A DNA stretch of 64,000 nt from Rhodanobacter sp. ANJX3. GTDB lineage: Bacteria; Pseudomonadota; Gammaproteobacteria; Xanthomonadales; Rhodanobacteraceae. Shown here in pieces: positions 53,711 to 63,181 of this stretch. The position numbers and the translations under genes are program-made. The stretch is taken from contig NZ_JACHCM010000010.1 of NCBI RefSeq assembly GCF_014200755.1, positions 28,630-92,629 of the forward strand, read 5' to 3'. The first letter of the stretch is position 1. Every line of letters begins with the position of its first letter. The notes under the pieces are model-generated. The model searched no databases. It saw only the letters and a program-made list of their open reading frames with translations, and had not been told where the DNA came from.

Positions 53711-55432
53711 ATGTCGTCACAATTGCAGCCATCGCTGGTAGGCCTATCCGGCATGGCGCGCCGTTTGGTCTCCGAGGGTGTATTGCCCGAGGCCGATGTG
53801 CGTAAGGCAATGTCGGACAGTATCCAGAACAAGTCCACCCTCGCCTCGTGGCTGCTCGATCACAACCTCGTCGAAAGCATTCAGCTTACGCAGATCGCAT
53901 CGGCGGAGTTCGGCATGCCGATGATCGATGTCGCATCGCTCAACCCCACCAATATGCCGCTGGACGTGATCAGCGAGGCCCTGATCAGCAAGCATCAGGC
54001 GCTGCCGCTGTTCCGTCGCGGCAAGCGGCTGTTTGTGGGCATCGCCGACCCCATGCAGTCGCATGCGCTGGACGAGATCAAGTTCCATTCCAACTGCATG
54101 GTGGAGCCGATTCTGGTCGAACGCGCTTCGCTGACCCGGGTGATCGAAAGCCTGCTCAACAACATGCGGGACACCATGCCCGATCTGGGCGGTGGCGATC
54201 TCGAAGGCCTAGACCTCGAAGGCGGCGACGACGAGGCCGAACAAACCGGCATCGACGCCAACGCCAACGACGACGCCCCGGTCGTCAAGTTCATCAACAA
54301 GATTCTGGTCGATGCGATTCGTCGCGGCGCCTCGGACATCCATTTCGAACCTTTTGAAACGCAGTACCGGGTGCGTTTGCGCATGGACGGCATGCTGAAG
54401 GCCGTCGCCAGCCCGCCGATGAAGATGGCCAATCGCATTTCGTCTCGCCTCAAGGTGATGGCGCAGCTCGATATCGCCGAAAAGCGCACGCCGCAAGACG
54501 GCCGCATCAAGCTGAACCTGTCCAAGACCCGCGCGATCGACTTTCGCGTGAGCACGTTGCCCACGCTGTTCGGCGAAAAGATCGTGCTGCGTATTCTGGA
54601 TGGTTCCTCGGCGAAGATCGGCATCGAGAAGCTGGGCTACGAGCCGGATCAGCAGAAGCTATATATCGATGCCATCCACAAGCCTTACGGCATGGTGCTG
54701 GTTACCGGCCCGACCGGTTCGGGCAAAACGGTGTCGCTGTACACCGGCCTGAACATGCTCAACACCCCCGAGCGCAATATCTCGACGGTGGAGGACCCAG
54801 TCGAAATCCGCGTCGAGGGCATCAATCAGGTGCAGCAGAACGTCAAACGCGGCATGACCTTCGCGAGCGCCTTGCGCTCGTTTCTGCGACAGGATCCGGA
54901 CGTGATCATGGTCGGCGAAATTCGCGACCTGGAAACGGCCGAAATCGCGATCAAGGCGGCGCAGACCGGCCACATGGTGCTGTCCACGCTGCACACTAAC
55001 GACGCCGCGCAGACCATTGCGCGCCTGATGAACATGGGTATCGCGCCCTACAACATCACCTCGTCGGTGACCCTGATCATTGCTCAGCGCCTGGCGCGAC
55101 GTCTGCACGACTGCAAGAAGCCGCAGGACCTGCCGCCGGAAGTGCTGCTCAAAGCCGGCTTTACTCAGGCGGATATCGACTCCGGCATGGTCATCTACGA
55201 GGCGGTGGGCTGCGACGGCTGCAACGAAGGCTACAAGGGACGCGTCGGCATCTACCAGGTGATGCCGATGCTCGAGGACATTCAGAAGATCGTGCTCAAG
55301 GGCGGTAATGCGCTGCAGATCGCCGAAGTCGCCAAGGCCGCGGGCATCAACGACCTGCGCGCGTCGGCCATGCTGAAGGTAAAAAACGGATTCACCAGCC
55401 TGGCGGAAATTGATCGGGTGACCAAGGACTAG
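53711..55432 (+). CDS. pilB: Type IV pilus extension ATPase PilB
   Basis: 573 aa. N-terminal GspE/PilB domain (about 1-170), then the secretion ATPase core. Walker A is GPTGSGKT near residue 333, the Asp-box is STVEDPVEIR, Walker B is DVIMVGEIRDLETAEIA, and the His-box is MVLSTLHTNDAAQT. The zinc motif region reads RRLHDCKKP and CDGCNEGYKG, so one of the usual four Cys is missing. It powers filament assembly at the inner membrane. It starts a pilB-pilC-pilD-coaE set. Confidence 0.96.
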   Translation: MSSQLQPSLVGLSGMARRLVSEGVLPEADVRKAMSDSIQNKSTLASWLLDHNLVESIQLTQIASAEFGMPMIDVASLNPTNMPLDVISEALISKHQALPLFRRGKRLFVGIADPMQSHALDEIKFHSNCMVEPILVERASLTRVIESLLNNMRDTMPDLGGGDLEGLDLEGGDDEAEQTGIDANANDDAPVVKFINKILVDAIRRGASDIHFEPFETQYRVRLRMDGMLKAVASPPMKMANRISSRLKVMAQLDIAEKRTPQDGRIKLNLSKTRAIDFRVSTLPTLFGEKIVLRILDGSSAKIGIEKLGYEPDQQKLYIDAIHKPYGMVLVTGPTGSGKTVSLYTGLNMLNTPERNISTVEDPVEIRVEGINQVQQNVKRGMTFASALRSFLRQDPDVIMVGEIRDLETAEIAIKAAQTGHMVLSTLHTNDAAQTIARLMNMGIAPYNITSSVTLIIAQRLARRLHDCKKPQDLPPEVLLKAGFTQADIDSGMVIYEAVGCDGCNEGYKGRVGIYQVMPMLEDIQKIVLKGGNALQIAEVAKAAGINDLRASAMLKVKNGFTSLAEIDRVTKD

Positions 55433-55558
55433 GTCTTTACTGAAAGACGGATAGCGCGCTTGAGCACGATGTGGATGCGATAAGTACGTTAAATTATGGG
55501 GTAACGAGCCGGCGATCAGTCGCCGGCCGCTCTGGGCTGCACCACGGGGAAAACAGGC

Positions 55559-56827
55559 ATGGCCACGGCTAACGCAGCAGCAAACAAGGCACGCGCGCTC
55601 GGTGCTCAACGCGCCGAAGTCAGCAAGCAGACCACCTACGACTGGGTGGCGCTGGACAAGCGCGGCAAGCGCATGAAAGGCGACATGCCGGCCAAGAATG
55701 CCTCACTGGTGAAGGCAGAATTGCGCCGCCAGGGCATGAATCCGCAAACCGTGCGCGAACGCTCCAAGCCCTTGTTCGGCGCGACCGGCAAGAAGGTCAA
55801 GCCGGGCGACGTGGCCATCTTCAGTCGCCAGATCGCCACCATGATGGCCTCCGGCGTACCCATGGTGCAGTCTTTCGACATCATTGCCGACGGCCAGAAA
55901 AACATCCGCTTCAAGAACATGCTTCTCGATGTAAAACAGAACATCGAAGGCGGTGCCGCGCTGCATGAGGCCCTCGCCCAATATCCCGTTCAGTTTGACG
56001 AGCTTTACTGCAATCTCGTCCACGCCGGCGAAACGTCCGGCGTACTCGACACGGTGCTGGACACGGTCGCGACCTACAAGGAACGCACCGAAGCGCTGAA
56101 GAAGAAAATCAAGAAGGCGCTGTTCTACCCCATGATGGTGCTGGCGGTCGTCTTCGTCGTCATCCTGATCATGCTGCTGTTTGTGGTGCCAGTGTTCGCC
56201 AAGACCTTCGAAGATGCCGGCGCCCAGCTTCCGGCACCGACCCAAATATTGGTGGATGCGTCGAAATTCATGCAAAGCTACTGGTGGATCGTCATCGGCA
56301 TCATCGGCGGCAGCATCGCTGCCCTTGTCATCGCCAAAAAACGCTCGCCGAAGTTCGCTCATTTCATGGACCGCGTCGCGCTGAAGCTGCCCGTGATGGG
56401 AGGCATCGTGCGGAACTCGGCCATTGCGCGTTTTGCGCGCACGCTCGGCGTGACTTTTCGCGCCGGCGTTCCTCTGGTCGAGGCGCTCGATGCCGTGGCG
56501 GGAGCCACTGGCAGCGTTGTGTACGGCGATGCCGTGCGGCTGATGCGTGAAGACATTGCGGTCGGCCATCAGCTGCAGCTCGCCATGAAGCAGACCGGCC
56601 TTTTCCCCAATATGGTGGTTCAGATGGTCGCCATCGGTGAGGAATCGGGCGCGCTGGACAATATGCTGTTCAAGGTCGCCGAGTTCTACGAGGACGAGGT
56701 CGAGAACGCTGTCGATACGCTTTCCACGCTGCTTGAACCGCTGATCATGGTGGTGCTGGGTACACTGGTCGGCGGCATCGTGATCGCACTGTATCTGCCT
56801 ATCTTCAAGCTCGCCGGCACATTCTAA
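55559..56827 (+). CDS. pilC: Type IV pilus inner-membrane platform protein PilC
   Basis: 422 aa. GspF/PilC family, with two cytoplasmic GspF domains (about 90-210 and 290-415) and three membrane segments. SRQIATMMASGVPMVQSFDI opens the first domain, FARTLGVTFRAGVPLVEALD the second. It couples the PilB motor to pilin polymerisation. A terminator follows, so pilD may have its own promoter. Confidence 0.96.
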   Translation: MATANAAANKARALGAQRAEVSKQTTYDWVALDKRGKRMKGDMPAKNASLVKAELRRQGMNPQTVRERSKPLFGATGKKVKPGDVAIFSRQIATMMASGVPMVQSFDIIADGQKNIRFKNMLLDVKQNIEGGAALHEALAQYPVQFDELYCNLVHAGETSGVLDTVLDTVATYKERTEALKKKIKKALFYPMMVLAVVFVVILIMLLFVVPVFAKTFEDAGAQLPAPTQILVDASKFMQSYWWIVIGIIGGSIAALVIAKKRSPKFAHFMDRVALKLPVMGGIVRNSAIARFARTLGVTFRAGVPLVEALDAVAGATGSVVYGDAVRLMREDIAVGHQLQLAMKQTGLFPNMVVQMVAIGEESGALDNMLFKVAEFYEDEVENAVDTLSTLLEPLIMVVLGTLVGGIVIALYLPIFKLAGTF

Positions 56828-56839
56828 ATTTGCTTCCCA

Positions 56840-56884
56840 AACGCCGCAGAGCTGCCGCGATCCGGCGACTCTGCGGCGTTTTTT
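56840..56884 (+). terminator. Rho-independent terminator between pilC and pilD
   Basis: AACGCCGCAGAG (56840-56851) pairs with CTCTGCGGCGTT (56869-56880); a T-run follows (56879-56884). It may partly uncouple pilBC from pilD. Confidence 0.85.
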
Positions 56885-56900
56885 CGATCAGGACTAGGCT

Positions 56901-57758
56901 ATGCCCGAGATGCCGCTGGTGATATGGATCGTTTTTGCCGGCGTACTCGGCCTACTGGTCGGCAGTTTCCTCAACGTCGTGATTCTGCGCCTGCCCGAGC
57001 GCATGGCCGCGGCCTGGGAGCAGGAAGCTCGCGACGTGCTGGAACTGGAAGCCGAAGCCCCGCCAATGCCGCCCGGCATCGTTCGCGAGCCATCGCACTG
57101 CCCACAGTGCAAGCATCGGCTCTCGCCGCTGGACAATATTCCGCTGTTTGGCTGGCTGTTGCTGCGGGGGCGCTGCCGCTACTGCCGCGCAAAAATTTCC
57201 ATTCAATATCCGCTGGTGGAATTGCTCACCGGCGTGCTCAGCGCCGTGATCGTGTGGAAATTCGGACCGTCGTGGCCGGCGCTGGCCGGGCTCACGCTCA
57301 CTTGGTTTCTGATCGCGCTGTCGGGTATCGATTTCCGCACGCAGCTTCTGCCCGATCAGCTGACCTTGCCGCTGCTTTGGATAGGCATGCTGCTGGCGCT
57401 GCTCACGATGTTCGTTGCGGCACCGGCAGCGATCCTCGGTGCTGCCATCGGCTACTTGAGCCTGTGGAGCGTCTACTGGCTATTCAAACTGCTGACTGGC
57501 AAGGAAGGTATGGGCTACGGCGACTTCAAGCTGCTCGCTGCGCTCGGTGCCTGGATGGGGCCCGTAGCGATACTGCCGATCGTTTTGCTTTCTTCGTTCA
57601 TTGGCGCGCTGGCTGGCGGCAGCCTGATGATCGTGCGCAAGCGCGACAGCCAGATACCGATGCCGTTTGGGCCTTTCATTGCGGCGGCAGGCTGGGTCTG
57701 GTTCGTGGCGGGCGATCACCTTCTTCAATCGTATATGCAGATGACCGGTCTGCGATAA
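56901..57758 (+). CDS. pilD: Prepilin peptidase / N-methyltransferase PilD
   Basis: 285 aa, about eight membrane helices. The N-terminal cytoplasmic loop has the zinc motif Cys67-x2-Cys70 and Cys92-x2-Cys95 (CPQC, CRYC). The aspartic-protease residues are Asp144 (SGIDFRT) and Asp208 (GMGYGDFK). It cuts the leader of PilA and other prepilins and methylates the new Phe. Full-length bifunctional form. Confidence 0.97.
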   Translation: MPEMPLVIWIVFAGVLGLLVGSFLNVVILRLPERMAAAWEQEARDVLELEAEAPPMPPGIVREPSHCPQCKHRLSPLDNIPLFGWLLLRGRCRYCRAKISIQYPLVELLTGVLSAVIVWKFGPSWPALAGLTLTWFLIALSGIDFRTQLLPDQLTLPLLWIGMLLALLTMFVAAPAAILGAAIGYLSLWSVYWLFKLLTGKEGMGYGDFKLLAALGAWMGPVAILPIVLLSSFIGALAGGSLMIVRKRDSQIPMPFGPFIAAAGWVWFVAGDHLLQSYMQMTGLR

Positions 57759-57760
57759 GC

Positions 57761-58396
57761 ATGACGACGAATACACTGGTCATCGCCCTGACCGGCGGTA
57801 TTGCTGCCGGGAAAAGTGCGGTGGCTCGCCGATTCGAAGTGCTGGGCGTGCACGTGCACGATGCCGACCTGGCGGCACGCGAAGTCGTTGACCCTGGTAC
57901 GCCGGGCCTCACGGCTGTCGCGGAGGCTTTTGGCGAGGGCGTACTCGACGAAACAGGAACGCTCGACCGCCGCGCCATGCGCGAGCGAGTGTTCACCGAT
58001 CCAGCCGCGCGACGTAGGCTGGAGGCGATCATTCACCCGCTGGTCCGCGACTGGCTGAGAGACCGCGTCGCCGCCGAAACCGGGCCTTACTGCCTGCTGG
58101 CCATTCCCTTGCTGGCCGAAAACATCGGCCACTATCGCTGGATCAAACACGTTCTGCTGGTGGATGCGCCGGAGTCGCTGCAGTTCAGCAGGCTTATGCT
58201 GCGCGACGGCATCGATGAAACCCTGGCCAGAAACATGCTGGCCCAGCAGGCCAGTCGGGCCGAGCGGCTGGCGCTGGCGGATTACGTGATCGACAACAGT
58301 GGCGATGAGGCCGCTCTGGATGCCGCCGTCGCCGAACTGCATCGGAAATTTCTGGCCCTGGCGGAAAGGCATCGAACCAGCCAAAACATGAGCTGA
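57761..58396 (+). CDS. coaE: Dephospho-CoA kinase
   Basis: 211 aa. The P loop is LTGGIAAGKS (about 10-19), the substrate-binding DADLAAREVVDPG follows, and the lid region has PLLAENIG. It phosphorylates the ribose 3'-OH of dephospho-CoA, the last step of CoA synthesis. It lies 2 nt after pilD, the usual gammaproteobacterial arrangement. Normal length. Confidence 0.97.
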   Translation: MTTNTLVIALTGGIAAGKSAVARRFEVLGVHVHDADLAAREVVDPGTPGLTAVAEAFGEGVLDETGTLDRRAMRERVFTDPAARRRLEAIIHPLVRDWLRDRVAAETGPYCLLAIPLLAENIGHYRWIKHVLLVDAPESLQFSRLMLRDGIDETLARNMLAQQASRAERLALADYVIDNSGDEAALDAAVAELHRKFLALAERHRTSQNMS

Positions 58397-58466
58397 CCAC
58401 GCTGGATTCAGTTCGTGCGGCAAAAATCGCGAAGATGTTCTGCCCAAGCGGCAAGGTCCGCGGAGC

Positions 58467-59393
58467 CTACCAGGCTTCAGTGGTTACGATGCCCTGCGCG
58501 CCGCTGCTTTTTGCCCGATCCATAGTCATCGCAACCGTATCGCCATCAGCGTACACGGGCAACGATGCCTCTTCTGCCAGTGACTGAAAATTCGTCCATG
58601 CCCCTGATGCATCAAGCGATTCCGCGACGGACTCGGTGCCCATGGACCATGTCGCGAAGTCTGCTTGTATCTGTGTGGCCTTCGCCAGCTGGGATGCCGC
58701 ATGGCAACTGACGCCGACCAGCTGCCGCCAGGGCAGCGGCCGTTCCGACAGAAGTGCGCCTTGTTCGCTGCTGAGCTGAACGCCGACGCCCAGCATGCGG
58801 GCACCCTCGATATCGCCGTCTAGCACCAGCTGCACATCGTGCGCTTGCGCGGCGGGCAAAAGATCCCGCGCGAGTTCGCGAACGGATTCGACCGGCCAAA
58901 GCGGCAGACGCAGCAACAGCAGGCGAACGCCGCGGCTGAATACCTCGCGGATACGCTTCAGCCACACGTCACGCTGATCGAACGCTACATCTGCGGGGCT
59001 CATCACGTAAGTAGCCGGTAGCCTCAGCGCCTGCAGGATCGGCCGATCGGCCGGCGTCATGCTTTCCGGGTCGATCGCCGCGGGGTAGCACCACTGCAGC
59101 GCCTGTCCTTCCAGCGACTGCGGTGCACCCAGCCACGCGTCGATGCGCCAGGCATCCAGCACGAGGCGACGATCGTCGTACGTCCAAGGCACACGAATCA
59201 GCGGCTGGGCAGACTGAAGTTCGATGCCCAGCTCTTCGCGCAATTCGCGGGCGAGCGCCTCTAGCGGCAACTCACCCACTTCCAGCTTGCCGCCGGGGAA
59301 TTCCCAGAAGCCGGCAAGGTGTTTCCCCTGCGGCCGCTCGGCCAGCAGCACGCGCCCCTCGCCGTCGATCATCAGGCCAGCCATTACATGCAT
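58467..59393 (-). CDS. Nudix hydrolase (MutT-like) fused to a TMP-synthase-like domain
   Basis: 308 aa. Residues 1-130 form a Nudix domain with the box GGKLEVGELPLEALARELREELG, reported here in segments: G-x5-E at 35-41 and REL-EE-G at 48-56. Residues about 135-308 resemble thiamine-phosphate synthase/TenI (RGVRLLLLRLP, VQLVLDGD, GVSCHAASQL, GIVTTEAW). Such MutT-TMP fusions occur in many proteobacteria and are often just called MutT; the role of the second domain is not established. Sanitation of oxidised dGTP is likely for the first domain. Confidence 0.88.
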   Translation of the reverse strand: MHVMAGLMIDGEGRVLLAERPQGKHLAGFWEFPGGKLEVGELPLEALARELREELGIELQSAQPLIRVPWTYDDRRLVLDAWRIDAWLGAPQSLEGQALQWCYPAAIDPESMTPADRPILQALRLPATYVMSPADVAFDQRDVWLKRIREVFSRGVRLLLLRLPLWPVESVRELARDLLPAAQAHDVQLVLDGDIEGARMLGVGVQLSSEQGALLSERPLPWRQLVGVSCHAASQLAKATQIQADFATWSMGTESVAESLDASGAWTNFQSLAEEASLPVYADGDTVAMTMDRAKSSGAQGIVTTEAW

Positions 59394-59435
59394 GGCGGTA
59401 GGCGCTGCGCGACCGGGACGAAAACGGCGCTGCGA

Positions 59436-59924
59436 TCAGTTGCTGCGCAGATACTCGACCATGTCGAAATCATAGGCATGCTCGGCGTCGGCTTTGTGAT
59501 GCACGCGCGACACTTCGGTCCACTCGCTGAAATGCGTACCCGGGAAAAACGTATCCGCGCCGTTGATCGCCGCGCTCACCCAGGTCAGATACATGCGGCG
59601 AGCCATCGGCAAGGCCTGGGCGAATACCTGACCGCCGCCGATCACCATCAGGCCGGTCTGATCGGTTCGGGCCAGCGCCTCTTCCACCGAACGCACCGTG
59701 ATCTGCCCTGGAAACGGCGCCTCATGGCGGCGCGAAAGCACCATGTTGACGCGATCCGGCAACGCCCGACCGATGGAAATGGCGGTGTTGTAACCCATCA
59801 GCACGTTCTTGCCTCTGGTCAGCTGCTTGAACCAGCGCAGGTCGTCGGGCAGATGCCACGGCAGCTCTCCCTTCAGGCCAATAGCGAAGTTCTCATCCAG
59901 CGCGGCAATCAACGAAATAGCCAT
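59436..59924 (-). CDS. folA: Dihydrofolate reductase
   Basis: 162 aa. It reduces dihydrofolate to tetrahydrofolate with NADPH. The core ELPWHLPDDLRWFKQLT has the catalytic Asp (27) and the Trp; VIGGGQVFAQAL is the cofactor Gly-rich loop. The usual MGRxT stretch reads MGYNT, so the Arg that contacts the NADPH 2'-phosphate appears replaced by Tyr. It lies downstream of thyA, whose reaction makes the dihydrofolate. Confidence 0.95.
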   Translation of the reverse strand: MAISLIAALDENFAIGLKGELPWHLPDDLRWFKQLTRGKNVLMGYNTAISIGRALPDRVNMVLSRRHEAPFPGQITVRSVEEALARTDQTGLMVIGGGQVFAQALPMARRMYLTWVSAAINGADTFFPGTHFSEWTEVSRVHHKADAEHAYDFDMVEYLRSN

Positions 59925-60032
59925 GAAATTCCTTGGGCAGCACGATCAGTGGTGGGGCCCCCGACCATAAGGGTCAGTGCCGGCGGCGACGCATATTAGC
60001 AGGCCGGCGCGTTACCGGCTCCATGGCGCCGG

Positions 60033-60827
60033 TCAGACGGCGACGGCACCCTTGATCGCCGGATGAGACACGTAATTTTCGATCGCTACGTCCTCGTAGC
60101 GAAAATCGAAGATCGAACGCACCTCGGGGTTGAGCCTTAGCGTGGGAAGCGGGTAAGGCTCGCGCGTCAGCTGCAGCCGCGCCTGCTCCACGTGGTTGTT
60201 GTAAAGGTGCGCATCGCCCAGCGTATGCACGAAATCGCCGACATCCAGCCCACACACCTGCGCCACCATATGCGTCAGCAGCGCGTAACTGGCGATATTG
60301 AAGGGCACGCCGAGAAAGATATCGCCTGAGCGCTGGTACAGCTGGCAGCTGAGCTTGCCGTCGGCAACGTAGAACTGAAACAGGCTGTGGCACGGCAACA
60401 AGGCCATTTTCGGCAGCTCGCCCACGTTCCACGCGCTCACGATCAGCCGGCGCGAATCGGGGTTGCGCTTGATCTCGTCGACGACCCAGGCGATCTGGTC
60501 GACCACGGCGCCATCGGCGGTCGGCCAGGCGCGCCACTGCTGCCCGTAGACCGGGCCGAGGTTGCCGTCCGCGTCGGCCCATTCGTCCCAGATGCGTACA
60601 CCGTTTTCTTTCAAGTAGGCGATATTGGTATCGCCGCGGAGAAACCAGATCAGCTCATGCACGATCGACTTCAGATGCAGCTTTTTGGTTGTAACCAGCG
60701 GAAAACCCTGTGCCAGATCGAAGCGCATCTGCCAGCCGAACACGCTGCGCGTACCCGTGCCGGTGCGGTCGGATTTTTCGGTGCCATGCTCCAGCACATG
60801 CTGCAAGAGATCGAGGTAAGGACGCAT
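60033..60827 (-). CDS. thyA: Thymidylate synthase
   Basis: 264 aa from [15 protein letters not shown], the same length as E. coli ThyA; an in-frame start at 60896 would run into lgt. It makes dTMP from dUMP with methylene-tetrahydrofolate. The catalytic Cys is in [11 protein letters not shown], with [10 protein letters not shown] before it and [19 protein letters not shown] after. The lgt stop lies 2 nt upstream, giving an lgt-thyA-folA string. Confidence 0.97.
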   Translation of the reverse strand: MRPYLDLLQHVLEHGTEKSDRTGTGTRSVFGWQMRFDLAQGFPLVTTKKLHLKSIVHELIWFLRGDTNIAYLKENGVRIWDEWADADGNLGPVYGQQWRAWPTADGAVVDQIAWVVDEIKRNPDSRRLIVSAWNVGELPKMALLPCHSLFQFYVADGKLSCQLYQRSGDIFLGVPFNIASYALLTHMVAQVCGLDVGDFVHTLGDAHLYNNHVEQARLQLTREPYPLPTLRLNPEVRSIFDFRYEDVAIENYVSHPAIKGAVAV

Positions 60828-60829
60828 GA

Positions 60830-61720
60830 TCAGGCCTTCGCCGACACAGGCGTGAGCGGCAGCGTGGGCGCCCGACGCGACAGCAGAATCAGCCACAGGC
60901 CGATCACCACTAGCGGCAACGACTGCAGCTGGCCCATCGTCACCCAGCCGAAGGCCAGATACCCTAGCTGCGGATCGGGCAGGCGCACGAATTCCACCGC
61001 GATACGGAAACAGCCGTATAGCAGTCCAAACAGACCCGATACCAGATAGCGCGGCCGCGGCTTCAGCGAAACCAGCCAGATCACCACAAACAGCAGCGCG
61101 CCTTCCAGCGCCATCTCGTACAGCTCGGAGGGATGGCGCGGCAACCCACCGAACTGCTGCAGCGAAGGCAGCCAGGTCGGATGGCTCTCGGCGTACGCGA
61201 TGTCATCCGGTCGCGCATTGGGGAAAATCATGCCCCACGACAGCGTCGTGGGCTTGCCCCACAGCTCGCCGTTGATGAAATTGCCGAGCCGGCCCAGGCC
61301 AAGGCCGATCGGCACCAGCGGTGCCACGAAGTCGATGGTGTCGAAAAAATGCAGGCCCTGCCGGCGTGACCACCACCAGCCGGCTGCCAGTACGCCGAGC
61401 AGCCCGCCGTGGAAGCTCATGCCACCGTCCCACACCTTGAACAGCGCGAACGGTTCGGTCCATATCCAGTGAATGCCGCCGGCGTAATAGAACAGCATGT
61501 ACCAAAGCCGGCCGCCGATGATCACGCCCATCATGCCGTAGAAAAAAAGGTCGCTCAGCGTCTCGCGGCTCACCGGCAGGCGGCCACGGCGCCGACGATA
61601 TTCGCCCAGCAGCGCCACCGCCAGAAAACCCAGCAGGTACATCAGCCCGTACCAGTGCACCTGGATAGGCCCCAGGCCAAAGGCCACCGGGTTGAACTGG
61701 ACGATGAAAGGCTGGGTCAT
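60830..61720 (-). CDS. lgt: Prolipoprotein diacylglyceryl transferase
   Basis: 296 aa, seven membrane helices. It moves diacylglycerol from phosphatidylglycerol to the lipobox Cys of prolipoproteins. The Lgt signature is [16 protein letters not shown]; the essential His is in [11 protein letters not shown]. The ATG at 61720 ([11 protein letters not shown]) is chosen over an upstream TTG/ATG frame at 61765. Coupled closely to thyA. Confidence 0.97.
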   Translation of the reverse strand: MTQPFIVQFNPVAFGLGPIQVHWYGLMYLLGFLAVALLGEYRRRRGRLPVSRETLSDLFFYGMMGVIIGGRLWYMLFYYAGGIHWIWTEPFALFKVWDGGMSFHGGLLGVLAAGWWWSRRQGLHFFDTIDFVAPLVPIGLGLGRLGNFINGELWGKPTTLSWGMIFPNARPDDIAYAESHPTWLPSLQQFGGLPRHPSELYEMALEGALLFVVIWLVSLKPRPRYLVSGLFGLLYGCFRIAVEFVRLPDPQLGYLAFGWVTMGQLQSLPLVVIGLWLILLSRRAPTLPLTPVSAKA

Positions 61721-61791
61721 GGACAGAAGGGGCTGAATGTAAACGCCGATTGTAGCTTGCCCCACCGGGATTCAGTCGCGTGGACAAGCTC

Positions 61792-62295
61792 TCACAGCAG
61801 CACCGGCCGATCCGGCAGCTCGTCGGGATTATCCGTGCCGTCGCTGGGGAAGTGATGCTGCAGCAGTGCGTGCGCTGCGGCGATGCCTGCAAGGCTGCCC
61901 TCGCGCCATCGTCCGTCGGCGTAGCTGTCGCGCATGCGGGCACAGATATCGTCCCATTCGGCCTGCCCAACGCGGCTGGCGATGCCACGGTCCGCCACTA
62001 TCTCGATGCGCCTCTCGGCCATCAGCACGTAGAACAACACGCCAGTGTTGTGCTCGGTATCCCAGACCTGCAGCTGGCCGAACGCTTGGCGTGCGCGCAG
62101 CGCCGCGTCGACGCCTTCGAGCACCATCCACGGCGACAGCCGTGACTCGACCGCAAACTGCACTTCACCCCGATGCGTCCGCTCACCGGTGGCGATCGCC
62201 GCAGTCATCTCCTCCAGCAGCGCTTCGGGAAAACGCCGGCGCATGGCGAACCACTGGCCGAACAGGTTGGTGAACAGTCGCTGCAGTCGCGCCAT
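61792..62295 (-). CDS. TPM-domain protein, short form
   Basis: 167 aa from the ATG at 62295, which overlaps the stop of the next TPM gene (TGATG). A TPM_phosphatase/DUF477-like domain without signal peptide: FAVESRLSPWMVLEGVDAAL, DTEHNTGVLFYVLMAERRIEI and DRGIASRVGQAEWDDIC. The companion gene encodes a secreted long form, a common pairing with lemA. Function unknown. Confidence 0.85.
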   Translation of the reverse strand: MARLQRLFTNLFGQWFAMRRRFPEALLEEMTAAIATGERTHRGEVQFAVESRLSPWMVLEGVDAALRARQAFGQLQVWDTEHNTGVLFYVLMAERRIEIVADRGIASRVGQAEWDDICARMRDSYADGRWREGSLAGIAAAHALLQHHFPSDGTDNPDELPDRPVLL

Positions 62296-63179
62296 CACCA
62301 GCTCCCCGACGAACCGCCGCCGCCGAAACTGCCGCCGCCACCGCTGAAGCCACCGCCGCCAAAGCTGCCGCCACCGCCGCTGGAGCCGAAACCGCCGCCA
62401 CCGAATCCGCCCCAGCCACCGCCGCCAATGAAGCCGCCGCCACCGCCAGGCAGGAGCATGAGAATGCCGCCGATCAGCGCGCCGATGATGCCGGCGCCGG
62501 CCGATACCAGCAGCCACAGCAGGCCGCCGGTCACCAGCGCGCCGATGGGCGCCCGAACCCAGCCGCTGGCGCGACCCAGCACGCTGCGCAGAAACAGCGC
62601 CAGAAACAGGCCCATCATCAAACCGTGCTCTAACCCCAGTCCGCGGCGCTGCGGCTCTTCATTTCCCTGCACCGGCGGCGGCAACGGCTCGCCGTCGATC
62701 AGCTGAGTCAGCGCGCCGACCGCGTCGCTGATGCCACCGAAGTAATCGTTGCCGCGGAATTTCGGCGCGATGTATTCGCGGATGATGCGCGCCGTGGCGG
62801 CATCGGGAATCGCACCTTCCAGCCCATATCCCACCTCGATACGCACATGACGATCGTTCTTGGCGACCAGCAGCAGCACGCCGTCATCGGTGCCCTTGCG
62901 GCCGATCTTGTTGGCCTCGGCGACGGCCAGCGAGTAACTCTCGATATCCTGTGGCTCGGTGGTGCCGACCATCAGCACCACCAGTTGCGCGCCCTTGGTC
63001 TTCTCCAGCGATACCAGCTGCGAATCCAACTGCTCGATCTGCTGAGCGTTGAGCGTGCCAGTGAGGTCGGTGACGTGACGAGCCAGTTGCGGGACCGCGG
63101 CATCCGCCGCGTGCAGAAGCACCGGCGACAGCAGGGCCATCGCCATTAACCACAGCAGGCGCGACAGGCGCCGGCGCAT
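62295..63179 (-). CDS. TPM-domain protein with Gly-rich tail (YgcG type)
   Basis: 294 aa. Signal peptide (cleavage near LLHA-ADA), a periplasmic TPM domain (about 35-160, with VTDLTGTLNAQQIEQL and RIEVGYGLEGAIPD), a membrane helix (about 215-240) and a C-terminal tail of Gly/Ser repeats (GGGGSFGGGG type, residues about 245-294). Usually found with lemA, as here. Role in the envelope unknown. Confidence 0.92.
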   Translation of the reverse strand: MRRRLSRLLWLMAMALLSPVLLHAADAAVPQLARHVTDLTGTLNAQQIEQLDSQLVSLEKTKGAQLVVLMVGTTEPQDIESYSLAVAEANKIGRKGTDDGVLLLVAKNDRHVRIEVGYGLEGAIPDAATARIIREYIAPKFRGNDYFGGISDAVGALTQLIDGEPLPPPVQGNEEPQRRGLGLEHGLMMGLFLALFLRSVLGRASGWVRAPIGALVTGGLLWLLVSAGAGIIGALIGGILMLLPGGGGGFIGGGGWGGFGGGGFGSSGGGGSFGGGGFSGGGGSFGGGGSSGSW

Positions 63180-63181
63180 CG

